64,000 nt of DNA from Adiantum capillus-veneris. Taxonomy: Eukaryota; Streptophyta; Polypodiopsida; Polypodiales; Pteridaceae. This document shows, in pieces, positions 34,156 to 44,885 of the stretch. Numbering within the stretch: position 1 is the first letter of the stretch; every line of letters begins with the position of its first letter. Under the pieces are notes generated by a model. It saw only the letters and a list, made by a program, of their open reading frames with translations, had not been told where the DNA came from and searched no databases. A program made the position numbers and the translations under genes. The stretch is taken from assembly GCA_014529385.2 (NCBI GenBank), contig CM043969.1, forward strand, positions 17,553,446 to 17,617,445, written 5' to 3'.

Positions 34156-35835
34156 TCATGTACCATCATAGAGCATCTTTTCCAAAGAGAGTGCTTCAGA
34201 GTCCTTGACGAGATTTTTATTGTTTGGCCCCTCATAATTTTGGCTAGAGTTACACTCATGCTTCATGTAACAATACTTACATGAGACAGTGGCCTTTGGA
34301 CAGATCTTTGGTAGATCCTTTGGTAGAAGGCGACTCAAATAGGGCTTCAAGCGATACCCGTTTACCTTCTTGGAGTGCTCTTTACCGTTCAAGTCCATAA
34401 GCTGATAGTAACTAGAATTGAAAGCCTTCTTGACTATGTATGGCCCTTGCCATCTAGTTTCAAATTTGGCATCAAAACGATTATCGAGTCGATTGTCATA
34501 CCTTAGCACAAGATCTCCTTCATTGATGCCTTTGTCCTTCAATTTCTTGTCAAGCTTCTCCTTTGTCTGTGTGGCTTTCCTCTTATAGCACTCGTATGCT
34601 GCTTCTCTTTTCCACTCAAGCTCGGCTAAGGTAAGAAGTCGATCCATCCATGCTTCTTGATCATCTTGTGCTGATTTGCCATGAAGTCGCATTGTTGGAA
34701 TGTTTAGCTCAATTGGTTGTAAAGCCTCTTGACCACAGACCAAGTGAAATGGTGTGAACTCCGTGGCTTCCCTATATGTGGTTCGATATGCCCACAAGGC
34801 ACCATCTAAGAAGTCATCCCATAATTTTGTGTTGTTTTGCACCATCTTTCTAATGATTCCTGCAATGACACCATTAGCCTTCTCCACCAAACCATTTGAC
34901 TGTGGGTAGTATGGTGTGCTATGACGATGTAGAATGTGAAGCTCTTCACAAACTTCTGTGAGCAAGCCCTTCTTAAACCCTGGACCATTATCAGAAACAA
35001 TCTCCAAAGGTGTGCCAAATCTGCAACAAATGTGATTGTACACAAACTTGCTAACTGTCCTCTCATTCACTCTTGCCACACTTTGAGCTTCCACCCACCT
35101 AGTCATATAGTCTACAGCCACTAGAATGTAGAGTTTACCATTTTTTGTCCTAGGCAGAGGACCCATAGCATCAATGCCCCACTTTTCAAAGGGTCCATTT
35201 GCAAGCACTATTTGCCTCGGGCCATGCACCAATCTTCTATTTCCATTTATCTGACAATTGTGACAGCTTTTACACCAATGTTGAACATCCACATGCAAGC
35301 TTGGCCAAACATACCCCGCAAGCAAAATCTTCTTCACAGTTGATTCTTGGGCAAAATGACCACCACATGCCTCTTCATGCAAACCTTTTAGAATGGCTAG
35401 AATTTCCTCGATAGTTGGTACTCTTCTGCACACTTGATCCTTCCCTCTTTGATAGAGGGAGCCTTCTAGGAAGAGATATGCGCTTGCCTTCTTCACGAGT
35501 CTCCTCTTCTGAGCCTTCGTGAAGTCTTGTGGAAACTCGCCCTCCAAAATGTAGCTAATAATGGGAGTCAATGACTCCAATCCCTGGTATCTCGGTTGCT
35601 TGACAGTTGCTGCCACCATGATGACCTGCACTTCTTTCTCAACACATGTAACTACTTGCTGTGCAAGTAAATCGGCATCTTCATTCTGTTTCCTAGGAAT
35701 ATGATATAGTTGCACTTCTTCAAATTGATTAAACAATCTACGAATGGCATGAACTTTTGTCCGTAAGCTTTCATTCTTGCATGCCCAAATACCTAAAATC
35801 TGTTTAACAATGAGAAGTGCATCTCCCTTTACCAT
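34156..35835 (-). CDS. pol C-terminal part, unit B: end of second RNase H and integrase
   Basis: A 559-codon frame that differs from unit A by a single amino acid that I noticed (Ile to Met just after the first catalytic Asp, G-I-D-A-M-G). The RNase H end, the H2C2 finger (H153, H160, C191, C194), D222-D282-E318 and the G-P-Y motif are all preserved. As in unit A it follows an in-frame TAA, here at 35,864-35,866, so it cannot be made from a full-length polyprotein without readthrough. Confidence 0.9.
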   Translation of the reverse strand: MVKGDALLIVKQILGIWACKNESLRTKVHAIRRLFNQFEEVQLYHIPRKQNEDADLLAQQVVTCVEKEVQVIMVAATVKQPRYQGLESLTPIISYILEGEFPQDFTKAQKRRLVKKASAYLFLEGSLYQRGKDQVCRRVPTIEEILAILKGLHEEACGGHFAQESTVKKILLAGYVWPSLHVDVQHWCKSCHNCQINGNRRLVHGPRQIVLANGPFEKWGIDAMGPLPRTKNGKLYILVAVDYMTRWVEAQSVARVNERTVSKFVYNHICCRFGTPLEIVSDNGPGFKKGLLTEVCEELHILHRHSTPYYPQSNGLVEKANGVIAGIIRKMVQNNTKLWDDFLDGALWAYRTTYREATEFTPFHLVCGQEALQPIELNIPTMRLHGKSAQDDQEAWMDRLLTLAELEWKREAAYECYKRKATQTKEKLDKKLKDKGINEGDLVLRYDNRLDNRFDAKFETRWQGPYIVKKAFNSSYYQLMDLNGKEHSKKVNGYRLKPYLSRLLPKDLPKICPKATVSCKYCYMKHECNSSQNYEGPNNKNLVKDSEALSLEKMLYDGT

Positions 35836-35865
35836 GAGGCGTTGTATACCATGGCCAATGCATAT

Positions 35866-37614
35866 TTATAAACCATGAAGTAGTGTGTCATATTCTGCTT
35901 CATTGTTGCTAGCTGAACTTGGTAGATTGAACTTCTCTTTCATGACCACCTCTCCACTTGGGTTGAGCAACACTAGCCCTCCCCCTGCTTTTCCTGCGGC
36001 TCGACAAAAAGCTCCATCAAAGAACAAGGTAAAAGCATTAGGAATACTTTTTGGTGGTGGCAATGGTAGGGTCTTTACTTCAGGCACCTTAATCTCCTTT
36101 TCATGCACCCTATAAGTGAGAATCCCTGCCAATTGTGCACGCACACTATCTTCTACCTTGAAAGAGTATTGAAACTCTTGCAACTCCATAATCCACTTTG
36201 AGATCCTAGTACTAAGATTCATTTGAGATGACACCCAAGGGAACAAATTCTCTGCGGTGAGGATTACAAAAGGTTTTGGGAGCAAGTAGGATCTAAACTT
36301 CCTTATCGCAAACATGAGAGAAAGCATCATGAAATCTGCTTCTGTGTAGTCTCTCTCCAAAGCATTCATGACCCTACTAGCAAAGTAGATGGGTCGCATC
36401 CTTGTACTGTGGGGATCTTGTTGTAGCAACACAGCACCAATTGTTTCCCTTCCAACACTAGAGCTAACAAAGAATGTGTACTCCCAACAAGGAGGCATGA
36501 GTGTTGGTAGCTCTGACAAAATGACTTTAATGTTACAAAAATACTCTTCAAGCTCATCAAACCATGTAAATTCTACTTGTTGTGTCAACTTTTGCAAAGG
36601 ATGAAGCAACTCCGAGGCTAAGTGAATGAAGCGTGACATATACTTCACCTTCTGAATGAAAGAGATGACCTCCTTAAGACTCTTGGGTGATGGTAGCTCA
36701 ATAAGAGCCTTTGCCTTTGAAGGATCCACTTCAATGCCTTTGTAAGAAACTTTATGACCAAGCAAGATTACTTCATCCTCACCTATATGGCACTTGTCGG
36801 GGTTGAGTTGACCTCCCATGTCGTAGAGCTTCTTTAAACCTTCTTCTACCCTTTGTAGATGCAATGATTTTGAGCTATAAATACAGAAATCATCAATGAA
36901 CACCCTAATTGAATTTCCAAAGAATGCTTGAAACACCATATTCATGAAACGTTGGAATGTTGCAGGAGCATTTGTCAGACCAAATGGCATGACTCTAAAA
37001 GCATAACAACCCCAAGGAGTGATAAAGGTTGTTTTCAATTGATCCTCCAATGCAATCCCTATTTGAAAGTAACATGAGTAACCATCGCACACAGTGTACT
37101 TCTCATGACCAGCTACCTCATTTAGTATCTCATCCTGGAATGGGAGGGGAAAGTGATCTCTTTTTGTTGCCTCATTAAGTGGACGATAATCCACACACAC
37201 CCTCCACTTGCCGTTTTTCTTAGGAGTGACAACAACGGGAGAGACCCACTCTGAATTCTCCACTGGATAAATGAAACCTGCTGCTAGAAGCTTTCTTACC
37301 TCCTTGAGTAGAGCCTGCTCCTTAATGACTCCTAGCCTTCGTAGCTTTTGAGCCTTAGGTGTGGCCTCTGGCTTCAACTCAATCTTGTGTTGAACAACAT
37401 CTACTCCACGCACGTCTGTGTAGTCTTTAGCAAAAAGCCTAGGAAACATCCTTAGCACACATTTGAACTCCTCTCTTTCATCCTTTGTAAGTGTTGTTGA
37501 TAGCATACCTTCCAGCATCCCTTCATCTTGAACACCTTCGTTCTCTTGAGGACCTACCTCCTCCAAGCCTTGACAAGAGGTCTCTTGGTTGCTTGGCTTA
37601 AACCTTACCCCCAT
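35866..37614 (-). CDS. pol middle part, unit B: reverse transcriptase and RNase H domains
   Basis: A 582-codon frame starting at an internal Met. It carries the same reverse transcriptase (F-I-D-D box), degenerate first RNase H and truncated second RNase H as unit A. It is separated from the protease frame by a one-base deletion near 37,729, where unit A has CTCTTGG and unit B has CTCTGG on the plus strand. The terminating TAA is shared with unit A. The internal Met is an artefact of the frameshift, not a gene start. Confidence 0.88.
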   Translation of the reverse strand: MGVRFKPSNQETSCQGLEEVGPQENEGVQDEGMLEGMLSTTLTKDEREEFKCVLRMFPRLFAKDYTDVRGVDVVQHKIELKPEATPKAQKLRRLGVIKEQALLKEVRKLLAAGFIYPVENSEWVSPVVVTPKKNGKWRVCVDYRPLNEATKRDHFPLPFQDEILNEVAGHEKYTVCDGYSCYFQIGIALEDQLKTTFITPWGCYAFRVMPFGLTNAPATFQRFMNMVFQAFFGNSIRVFIDDFCIYSSKSLHLQRVEEGLKKLYDMGGQLNPDKCHIGEDEVILLGHKVSYKGIEVDPSKAKALIELPSPKSLKEVISFIQKVKYMSRFIHLASELLHPLQKLTQQVEFTWFDELEEYFCNIKVILSELPTLMPPCWEYTFFVSSSVGRETIGAVLLQQDPHSTRMRPIYFASRVMNALERDYTEADFMMLSLMFAIRKFRSYLLPKPFVILTAENLFPWVSSQMNLSTRISKWIMELQEFQYSFKVEDSVRAQLAGILTYRVHEKEIKVPEVKTLPLPPPKSIPNAFTLFFDGAFCRAAGKAGGGLVLLNPSGEVVMKEKFNLPSSASNNEAEYDTLLHGL

Positions 37615-38297
37615 GACTTCGATGGAAGACTCCTCTTCAGTAATGTTGCCGCTACTTTCTTCTTCTGAAGTGCTATCGGTCCAACCTTCTTCCGTCTCAC
37701 TTTGAGATGATTCTTCATGGAGCTCCTCTGGTGTTGCTCCTTCATGTCAAAGACAACCTTCTTGTGATTGTCATTCCTGCAAATTAGCTTTCCACTCTCC
37801 CAATCCTGCAAAGCTCGCATTTTCATTAGCCATGGTCTTCCTAGGATAAATGGGTAACCATTTCCCTTGGTAGACATGACATAGAAATCCACTGCCTTCT
37901 TAATGCCAAAGGCCTCCACAAAAACATTTTTACAAATGCCTACGCACCTAGCCTTGCTATTGTTTGCCATTTTCACCTTGATTTCAGGTGTCTCATGGAT
38001 GTGCATGCCTAGTCTTTGCATGAGCCCTTCTGTCATGATGCAAATTTGTGCACCTCCATCCACTAGACCTTTCTTAACCAATCTTCCTTTTATGTAACAA
38101 TCTAGCACAGGTGTAATATCCTCGTTCATTTCAGCATGTGCAATTTTTACAACAGGAAAACCCTCTTTTACCTTTCTCCTAGTGCTAACTACCTTTGTTA
38201 AATCCCTCCTAACTTGTGGGCATAATGCAAGAAACTGAGGCCATGAGATATCAGGACCCTTACCTCGCATGTCTTCCAACAGGTTGTATGGAGCCAT
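37605..38297 (-). CDS. pol N-terminal part, unit B: protease
   Basis: The 230-codon frame holds the retropepsin (V-D80-G-G-A-Q and I-L-G-R-P-W-L) and ends out of frame after the one-base deletion near 37,729; the last ~35 residues are frameshifted. One substitution (Ile to Leu at residue 65) distinguishes it from unit A. The retropepsin would cleave Gag-Pol. The start overlaps the gag frame as in unit A. Confidence 0.85.
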   Translation of the reverse strand: MAPYNLLEDMRGKGPDISWPQFLALCPQVRRDLTKVVSTRRKVKEGFPVVKIAHAEMNEDITPVLDCYIKGRLVKKGLVDGGAQICIMTEGLMQRLGMHIHETPEIKVKMANNSKARCVGICKNVFVEAFGIKKAVDFYVMSTKGNGYPFILGRPWLMKMRALQDWESGKLICRNDNHKKVVFDMKEQHQRSSMKNHLKVRRKKVGPIALQKKKVAATLLKRSLPSKSWG

Positions 38298-39436
38298 ACC
38301 ATGTCCAAGAGGGAAGTCTTGGAGATTGATACGACGTCGAGTCCTCTTAGCTTCCTTGGTCTCCTTTGCCTTCTTGCCTTGTCCATGGTCACTCTGTGAT
38401 GGACACCCTCTTTCTCTTTACCTTTTCCTCGGCCACGCTTAATGCCATTTGCTTCCATGTCAACCTCATTTGAGTTTGTCACCTCTACCACATGCACATT
38501 TGGATCTGGCAAAGGTGGAACTCCTTCTACCCCTTGTGGAGGTGGTCTTGGTCCATTTGGCCTTTGTAGAAGCCTTGGTTGTTGACCAGCTCCTTCTCCT
38601 GCATTCATCACTGGGTAATTCAAGTTAGGTCTCCCTGGCTCTCCACGGGGCCAAGGACAATTATACATCCCATGTCTAGACTCTCCGCAATTCCAACATT
38701 GCAAGACTCTCCTAGTTCGTGGTGGATCTCGCTCTTCTGACTTCTTTGCTTGTCCCTTTGGACCTACAGCTTGTGCAAGGTGAATTGACAGGCTGCTTAA
38801 AGATTCATTTAACTTCTCAATCACTTCAGTCGTTACCTCAGGAAGCTCCCTAGATGTTGATGCTTGTGACTTACCTTTGGGTCTAATACCTTCTATTGGA
38901 ACCTCTCCCCTTAAGCACTTGAGTTTCCTATACTTCTCAACAGCCCTAGTTTCCGCTGCATCAAAAGTAGCAGGTGCACCCGCCTCAACTTTTACCTTAA
39001 GGTCAGGAAAGAGTCCGGCTATGAACCTCTCCTTCTTTAAAAATTCTGCACCATCACCAGGGTTAGCAACATTTCGTATCCATAGAGCCCAAAGACGTAG
39101 AAACTCTTGCTTGTACAAGTAGTAGTCATCTAAGTCTTTTTGCTTATGAGAAACAATGTCTTGCCATAGTTTTTGAGTGTTTTGGGGATCAAATAAGTAT
39201 CTCTTAAAACGATTCAAAACTTCTGTGTAATTCCCCTTAACTTCCTCAGGCAAAGAGTCAAACCAAGTACTAGCATCTTTCCTAAGGACCACCTCAAACA
39301 TTTCTACACGTTCTTGATCAGTTATTATCCTCTTGATACGGCAAGACATCTTGACATTTGCTAAAAATAATTATGCATCCTCTCCGGGCTCTCCAAAGAA
39401 AAGAGGATATCCAGGCATTTGGCGTTGGCTCTCCAT
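38198..39436 (-). pseudogene. gag, unit B
   Basis: The same architecture as unit A: ATG at 39,436, shared in-frame TAA at 39,371-39,373, then the 383-codon frame from 39,349 with capsid region and CCHC knuckle. One residue differs near codon 137 (Ala to Val). Near 38,400 this copy lacks one base of a G run that unit A has, and near 38,426 it has one more base in a T run than unit A. The ~10 residues between differ (Gly/Lys/Glu-rich here), and afterwards the two copies read the same out-of-phase tail. Confidence 0.85.
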
Positions 39437-39520
39437 TGAATTGATTTCAAAGTGACGCGTTTTTGTTTTTTCTTTCTTTAAAAGATTTACACAATAATAT
39501 TTTCTAAAGTGCAATCTATT

Positions 39521-39739
39521 CTACAACAAAATAAAAATATTCACATCAAATGACCTATGATAATCAATAAGAGGTAGAATGACAGGGTTTGGTGACGCGA
39601 GAATTTCTCCTGCTCTTTGGGCACCAAACATGAATACCATACGTTGTTGAAAATGGATTTTTCTACTAATTGCAATGTTTACTCTAATGTGTGGAGTGAA
39701 ATGAAAGGGAAAAACCTGTATTCCTGGGCCATTATCCAT
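39521..39739 (-). CDS. Leader ORF 2, unit B (72 codons), function unknown
   Basis: The translation is identical to leader ORF 2 of unit A, and it occupies the same place between primer-binding site and gag. See 30,929-31,147 for its features. Identity between units reflects their recent common origin and is not itself evidence of selection. Confidence 0.5.
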   Translation of the reverse strand: MDNGPGIQVFPFHFTPHIRVNIAISRKIHFQQRMVFMFGAQRAGEILASPNPVILPLIDYHRSFDVNIFILL

Positions 39740-39760
39740 GGTCTATGCATGACCTAATTC

Positions 39761-39973
39761 TTAAAACAAAACAAAAATATAGACGTCCAAACTAAGGTCG
39801 TACCTAATGAGAGGCAAAATAAAAGAATTTACTGATGCGTTTATCTCTACCAACCTAAGAGGACCTAAAATTCTACGAATTACTCGTTGAAATTGCAACT
39901 TAGTACTAACAATTATGTGTACCTTTTGCCTTGCAATGGGAATGAAGGGATCATACAAATTCTCGTGATTCAT
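39761..39973 (-). CDS. Leader ORF 1, unit B (70 codons), function unknown
   Basis: Differs from leader ORF 1 of unit A by one residue (Pro to Ser in the N-P-F-I-L block). It is open from ATG to stop and lies 22 bp from leader ORF 2. Confidence 0.55.
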   Translation of the reverse strand: MNHENLYDPFIPIARQKVHIIVSTKLQFQRVIRRILGPLRLVEINASVNSFILPLIRYDLSLDVYIFVLF

Positions 39974-40034
39974 GCAAGCTACTTGATTATGCTAAAGGTT
40001 GAGCCTTCACAAAACATACACAAGCCTGTCCTCA

Positions 40035-40047
40035 ATGGGGGCACCAA
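40035..40047 (-). promoter_or_regulatory. Candidate primer-binding site, unit B
   Basis: Identical to the site in unit A, just inside the right LTR. Confidence 0.6.
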
Positions 40048-40049
40048 TT

Positions 40050-42191
40050 TGAGGCGGTCCGGGGCAGGCAACAAGAAGAGCAACCTCTAGACACCCTTCA
40101 AGGCTCCCGTGCTGCTCAATGGGGCTGGGGCACAACAAAACACAAACCAAAACAACAAACCCACAGCCAAATCCCAACTACACAAGGGACACCACCTAGT
40201 TTAAGAGCGAACTAGGACGCAAAAGAGGAGAATCGTTAGAGCAACCCACAAACAAGCAAGGAATTTACACTAACCCTAACACCAATGGAACACTCTCACA
40301 CACTAAAACACGAGAGAGAGAGAGAGAGAGAGAGAGATAGTGCTCGGGCTGCTTTGAAACGTATCGGCAATGATCAAGCAAACACAACTATATATTTAAG
40401 AAAGAGAGAGAAAGGGGGAGGGGGTGCTTGTTGCATTAATACCTTCTTACAAATCTGTCATGACAAATCAAAGTGAGATTAGTATTTGTTCAACATAGCT
40501 TGCGTAAATTTCACCACAACACATCACAAGAAAAGCCACCTCAATCACTGTCTTAAGGCCAGGGGAGTCCTCTCCACCCTGTCGCCCTCTTACAGTATGT
40601 GGGATTTATGGCTAGATTGATGACAACACCAGAGACAAGCTATCAAGAACTTAACAAAAAACACCAAGACACTTACGCATCATTGTTGTCCATTACTTCA
40701 CGTTGAAAGGGAGACAAAGTATCCAAGCTTAGTCCAAATCCACCCTCCTTGATTCAGCGAATGTTGGGCTTACACTAGTAGGAGAAATGATAGATTTCCT
40801 ACTCTCAATTGAATGATCACTCTCTCTCTTACAATGGCATAGAGTTCCCTTGCTAATCCCCTATTACAACACATGCACATGCATAAGACAATGAGCTTCC
40901 ACTCAAGAGCTCCTTCTAGAGAGGTTGAGCTTGGCTTCTCAAGCTATAGCATAGTGCTCTTGCTTATGGCTCCCCCCTTTTGTGCTAGCTACACCCTCCT
41001 TTTATAGCAATTTTGAAGGCTAGGGTTACTCCTCTAACCATGGTTGGGTTAGATTTTCAGCAATTTATCTAATTTATTTTGCTTGGAATTATCAAGAAGT
41101 TGGTGGGGAAAGAGAGAGGAGAGAAATAGAGGTGATAGGACTTTTCATAGTGGGTTAGTGTTAGTAGAGTTAGTATTAATTTACAAATGGAATTGGATAT
41201 TTACAATGGGAGTATCCATGTAGGATACAAATAAGGAAGAAAAACTCTTAAGAGGTAAGAAAAGGTGGATTTCTTACAAGGTTGATGCTCCAAGTGTCTT
41301 GAGTAGGGCCGATTTTGACGCTTGTTGACGGTCCACTAGCTTTGACGGTACATTTTTTCTCCACTCTTGACCTTCCTTGAGAGACAAGGTAATTGAAGCT
41401 GAGTAATCAACCACCATGATGCTGTCTTTTAAGAGAAGAGGCTGAATTTTGTGGTTTTTTTGAAAGATATGGGTAACTTGGAGGAGGAAAAATGAGACTA
41501 GGTGGTCAATTTTGGAATGGAATTGTGTGTGGGAGGTATGAGTTCACCATGGTTTCTCTTATTCTTCAAGGTTGAGGAGAAGGTGAGTAGGGTGCAGAGA
41601 GGAGTGGTGAGAGAGGTGGGGATGATGAGTGGAGAAGTGTGTGTGAAAGAGGAAAATGATAAAGTGGAAGAGAGAGTGTGACTGCATAGCATGGAAAAAC
41701 TGGGGTCCACTAATAAAATCATAGCTCACAGCTCGTAGCTCAAAAAAATATGAAAAAATTTGAGGCAAAAGTTCAGCCCACGAGCTACAACTTTTGCTTG
41801 TATCACCTTTTCAAATTCGAAGAGCAAGTGAACTTTAAAAATTCAGCAAAACCGACCGTTTTTTTCCACTGCACAAGGTCCTTGTGGGGTCCTTCTTTGG
41901 ATGATTCTTTTGAATACCTCCAAGAGTGAGCCCTCCATAGTGCATGTATGCATTCCACCTACCCTTGACCTTATTTGGTAGGTCTATAATTGAAGATATT
42001 GTTGAGATCATGATATAAGTGAATAGTACAACTAAGAAAATCAAATATTGAGGGGTCTAAAAAATATGTACATGTCAAATATAAATAATATAAGTGGAAA
42101 AAATATAAAGGGGTCAAAAGAAATCTCTCTCATTATGAGGCTACCATAAAAAGATAAATATTTTTGGTGTTCTAATTTTTTAGAAAAAAAA
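40050..42191 (-). repeat. Right LTR of the array (truncated at its right)
   Basis: It starts TGAGGCGG at 40,050 and follows the middle LTR to an A run near 42,191, then jumps into element C coding sequence. About 530 bp, corresponding to the promoter-proximal start of the LTR in element orientation, are missing. Without that segment unit B has no intact 5' LTR. Confidence 0.9.
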
Positions 42192-42361
42192 AACACACTT
42201 TTGCCATAGTAGACTTTGGGAAAAAACTCAACTATGAAATCATATTGGGAAGACCTTTCATGTGACAGGTACAACTTATCCAAGATTGGAAAAACAATTA
42301 TTTGTACTTGAAGCAAGTGGAATCTATAACAAGAGTAAATTTAAAAGATCACACTTATAGA
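42192..42361 (+). pseudogene. Element C: C-terminal part of retropepsin
   Basis: The plus frame reads D-F-G-K-K-L-N-Y-E-I-I-L-G-R-P-F-M, the conserved end of a Ty3/gypsy protease, then D-W-K-N-N-Y-L-Y-L and D-H-T-Y-R-D-V. A TGA follows the G-R-P-F-M motif. The N-terminal half with the catalytic Asp is missing, because the array junction lies directly upstream. Confidence 0.75.
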
Positions 42362-43352
42362 GATGTCTTGAAAACACCCATACAATAGTTTGATTCAGTC
42401 TCTTCGACTGAAACTAAACTCCCATCCTGGTTAAACAAAGAAACTCCTATTTGGATGTGTGGAGCTTCAGAAAACGGAAGCTTAAGACGAGAAGAATGTA
42501 TCCTAGAAAGGGAATGCACAGACGAAGCCTATGTACCTGAACCCTTTCTTGAGCATTTGTTTGAGCCATTTGAATGGACTCAAATTTTAGTGACCATGGA
42601 TGTTTTGTGTGAATATGTCTATGCCTACTCAATTTTGCAATCAGGATGGCTACAACATAATTCCCATCCAAATGATTTCAATCCACAACATTGAAGACAA
42701 AGATGAGGAAACCAAGGACTTAATGAAAGCTCAACAAGTCTTTTCAGACCTCTATTATGATGCAACTTATGAGTTAGATAAACACTCAGCTACCTCAGAA
42801 GGTTCGGGGTCAGAAAAAGAGCATATGAGAGCTAAGATACTCTTAAAAGGAGGGGAGGAAAAGTTTTTTGACTTTCCAAACCGAAAATCGAGCATACAAA
42901 AATGGTATAGACGAAAAAGAGACACCAGAAACGTGAAAACATGACCTATGTCATCAGTCTCCAGTAGAACACAATTCTTGATGCAGAGAGATGCAAATGA
43001 TTGTGTCAAGGAAAAAATAATTTGCAGATAACCTTCAAACAAAACCTCAAAAATGTCTCAAACATCGAGAAAAACAAGGAAGGGTACTTAAACAAACCCA
43101 CAGGATAAGAAACCACTCATTACTCAAGTCGAGCGGAAAAAGAAATATCAAGAGTTGAAAAAGGATCTAAAGGAGATATACACAACCAAAATGGCAACCA
43201 TGGAAGAGGATGGTAAGGATGTAATGAGCGTTCCATCCCATTACAAAAAGTATACTCTCCAAAATTGAAAAATCCTAGTTGAACAACCTGTTAGGGAACT
43301 ACGGAAACAGGGTGAGTCTTAAGAAGGACCTAAAAACGCTAAAAGGATAGAC
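42362..43352 (+). pseudogene. Element C: protease-RT linker, decayed
   Basis: Frames 42,455-42,694 and 42,600-42,944 are acidic and broken. They lie between the protease end and the reverse transcriptase start, where Ty3/gypsy elements have a variable linker. I recognise no domain. Confidence 0.5.
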
Positions 43353-43656
43353 TTGGCAGAACCAGGAGAAGAGCCTAGACTTGCTTACATTGTGAATGAC
43401 CTAACAGAAGAAGAAGAAGAGCTCTTGCTGAGCTTGTTAAAGGAATACCGAGATGTCTTCTCTTGGTCTTACAAGGATCTCAAGGGTGACGTTGATCCAG
43501 AAATCTGTCAACATACCATACCCATGAGAGATGATGCGAAACCAAGTAAACAAAGGCCATACACGTATAATGAAACATTTCCCAGGAAGATAAAAGAAGA
43601 GATTAAAAAACTAAACGAAGCCAAATTCATTTATGATATTGAACACACATATTGGG
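43353..43656 (+). pseudogene. Element C: start of reverse transcriptase, interrupted
   Basis: The frame reads E-E-E-E-L-L-L-S-L-L-K-E-Y-R-D-V-F-S-W-S-Y-K-D-L, then H-T-I-P-M-R-D-D-A-K-P, R-P-Y-T-Y-N and I-K-K-L-N-E-A-K-F-I-Y, the classic N-terminal block of Ty3/gypsy RT. It breaks off within TATTGGG, where the Copia-type element is inserted; TTGGG is the duplicated target. The frame resumes at 49,017 with V-S-P-I-V-V-V-P-K-K-N-G-K. Confidence 0.9.
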
Positions 43657-44024
43657 TATTAGATTAATATAATCAATAAAGATTGAATTAAAGCATAAGA
43701 AATACTCTTTGCAAGTGTTGTAACGGATAAAAAAGGCTCACAGATACAAAACATAATGTCCCTATATATAGGGAGCTCAAAAGGGGGGCTAAATCCTATA
43801 TCTAGGAAGTGATTGTAGAGATATAAAAAAGGGTCCAATAAGAGAGAGAGGCGCTAGAAGACTATGGATAATCTTAGAGTGATTTAGGGAGAGAATTGAG
43901 GATTCTAAAGGTAGAAAGGCCCTAGAGAGCAAGAATCCCTTTAGCCTTACTGAAAGCTTAAAATGAAGATTTAAACTAGGACTAAGGTATTTTTAAGCTA
44001 GGGCATTAGGCTTGATCTCCAACA
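43657..44024 (-). repeat. Left LTR (3' LTR) of the Copia-type element
   Basis: 368 bp, from TATTAGATTAATATAATC to CTCCAACA on the plus strand. It contains CCCTATATATAGGG, a palindromic TATA region. It ends beside a pyrimidine tract (AACCCTCCTTC), the minus-strand polypurine tract. Confidence 0.93.
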
Positions 44025-44611
44025 AACCCTCCTTCAAGTTGATGACCTAGCACAACAGAAAAATCTTTGTGATACACCTACTGCATGGCGATCAACTTCA
44101 AACACTCCACTCGACAGATACTGGCTCATAGCTATCACCTGCAAGGAACGGCGTCAATCACTCCCGACAGCTTCGCTGTCCAGACAATTATAAAGCTTCA
44201 CTTATAAAAAATTTGTAAGGCCTCCAAATGGCATGTCCCATAGGGTTTTTACATTCCTTGTCTTAAAATCCTTCCGAGGCAGAGTGACTTGACATGCTTT
44301 GATCTAAAGCCAGAAAGTTTCTCTCGACCTTCTTGAGGAAGATGCTAACCGGCTCTCCTTCAACCAATACAAAGCCCTCGCCTCACAAGACTTAGGTTTT
44401 AAAGGCTCATGTTTTTTGAGGAATTATTGAACTCCGAAAAAAGGAAGAAATCCCCTTGTAAAAGAGAATAGACAGTGCCTTTGAATAAATTCAAGAGGTA
44501 AGACCTTCTCTGGAAATGAGCAAAAAATCATCTTTGATTAGCACAATCACAAACAAAACTAAAACACCAGTAAACCGTGACAAAGAAGAAGTAACTTCCA
44601 AAGCTACACGC
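44025..44611 (-). other. Copia-type element interior, left part
   Basis: No ORF with a recognisable domain. An arm of an inverted repeat lies at 44,072-44,145 (its mate is 48,010-48,083). The rest, read on the minus strand, looks like fragments of exonic and intronic sequence but I cannot identify a source. Confidence 0.4.
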
Positions 44612-44786
44612 TGAGGCGGTCTGGGGTGGGCAACAAGAAGAGTGGCCTCTAAGCACTCTTCTAGACTCCCGTGCTGCTCAATTGGGTTGGGGTTGGAAAA
44701 AAACAACAAACACACACACAAACCCGCAACCTAACCCTACACAAATTTGGCGCACCACCTAGTTTTGGATGCGAACTAGGACGCGT

Positions 44787-44885
<99 letters not shown>

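Larger units (their letters stand above)
23097..42191 (-). mobile_element. Tandem Ty3/gypsy array: LTR-internal-LTR-internal-LTR
   Basis: The same landmark (ATGGAACACTCTCACACACT) occurs at 23,101, 31,693 and 40,285, exactly 8,592 bp apart. Both internal units run on the minus strand and are nearly identical over about 5.9 kb. The three LTRs are likewise nearly identical. Only the middle LTR is complete; the left one lacks its first ~235 plus-strand bases and the right one its last ~530. No target-site duplication can be seen because both outer ends are lost. This geometry is expected from unequal recombination between LTRs of sister copies, or from tandem duplication, rather than two independent insertions. 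Confidence 0.93.
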
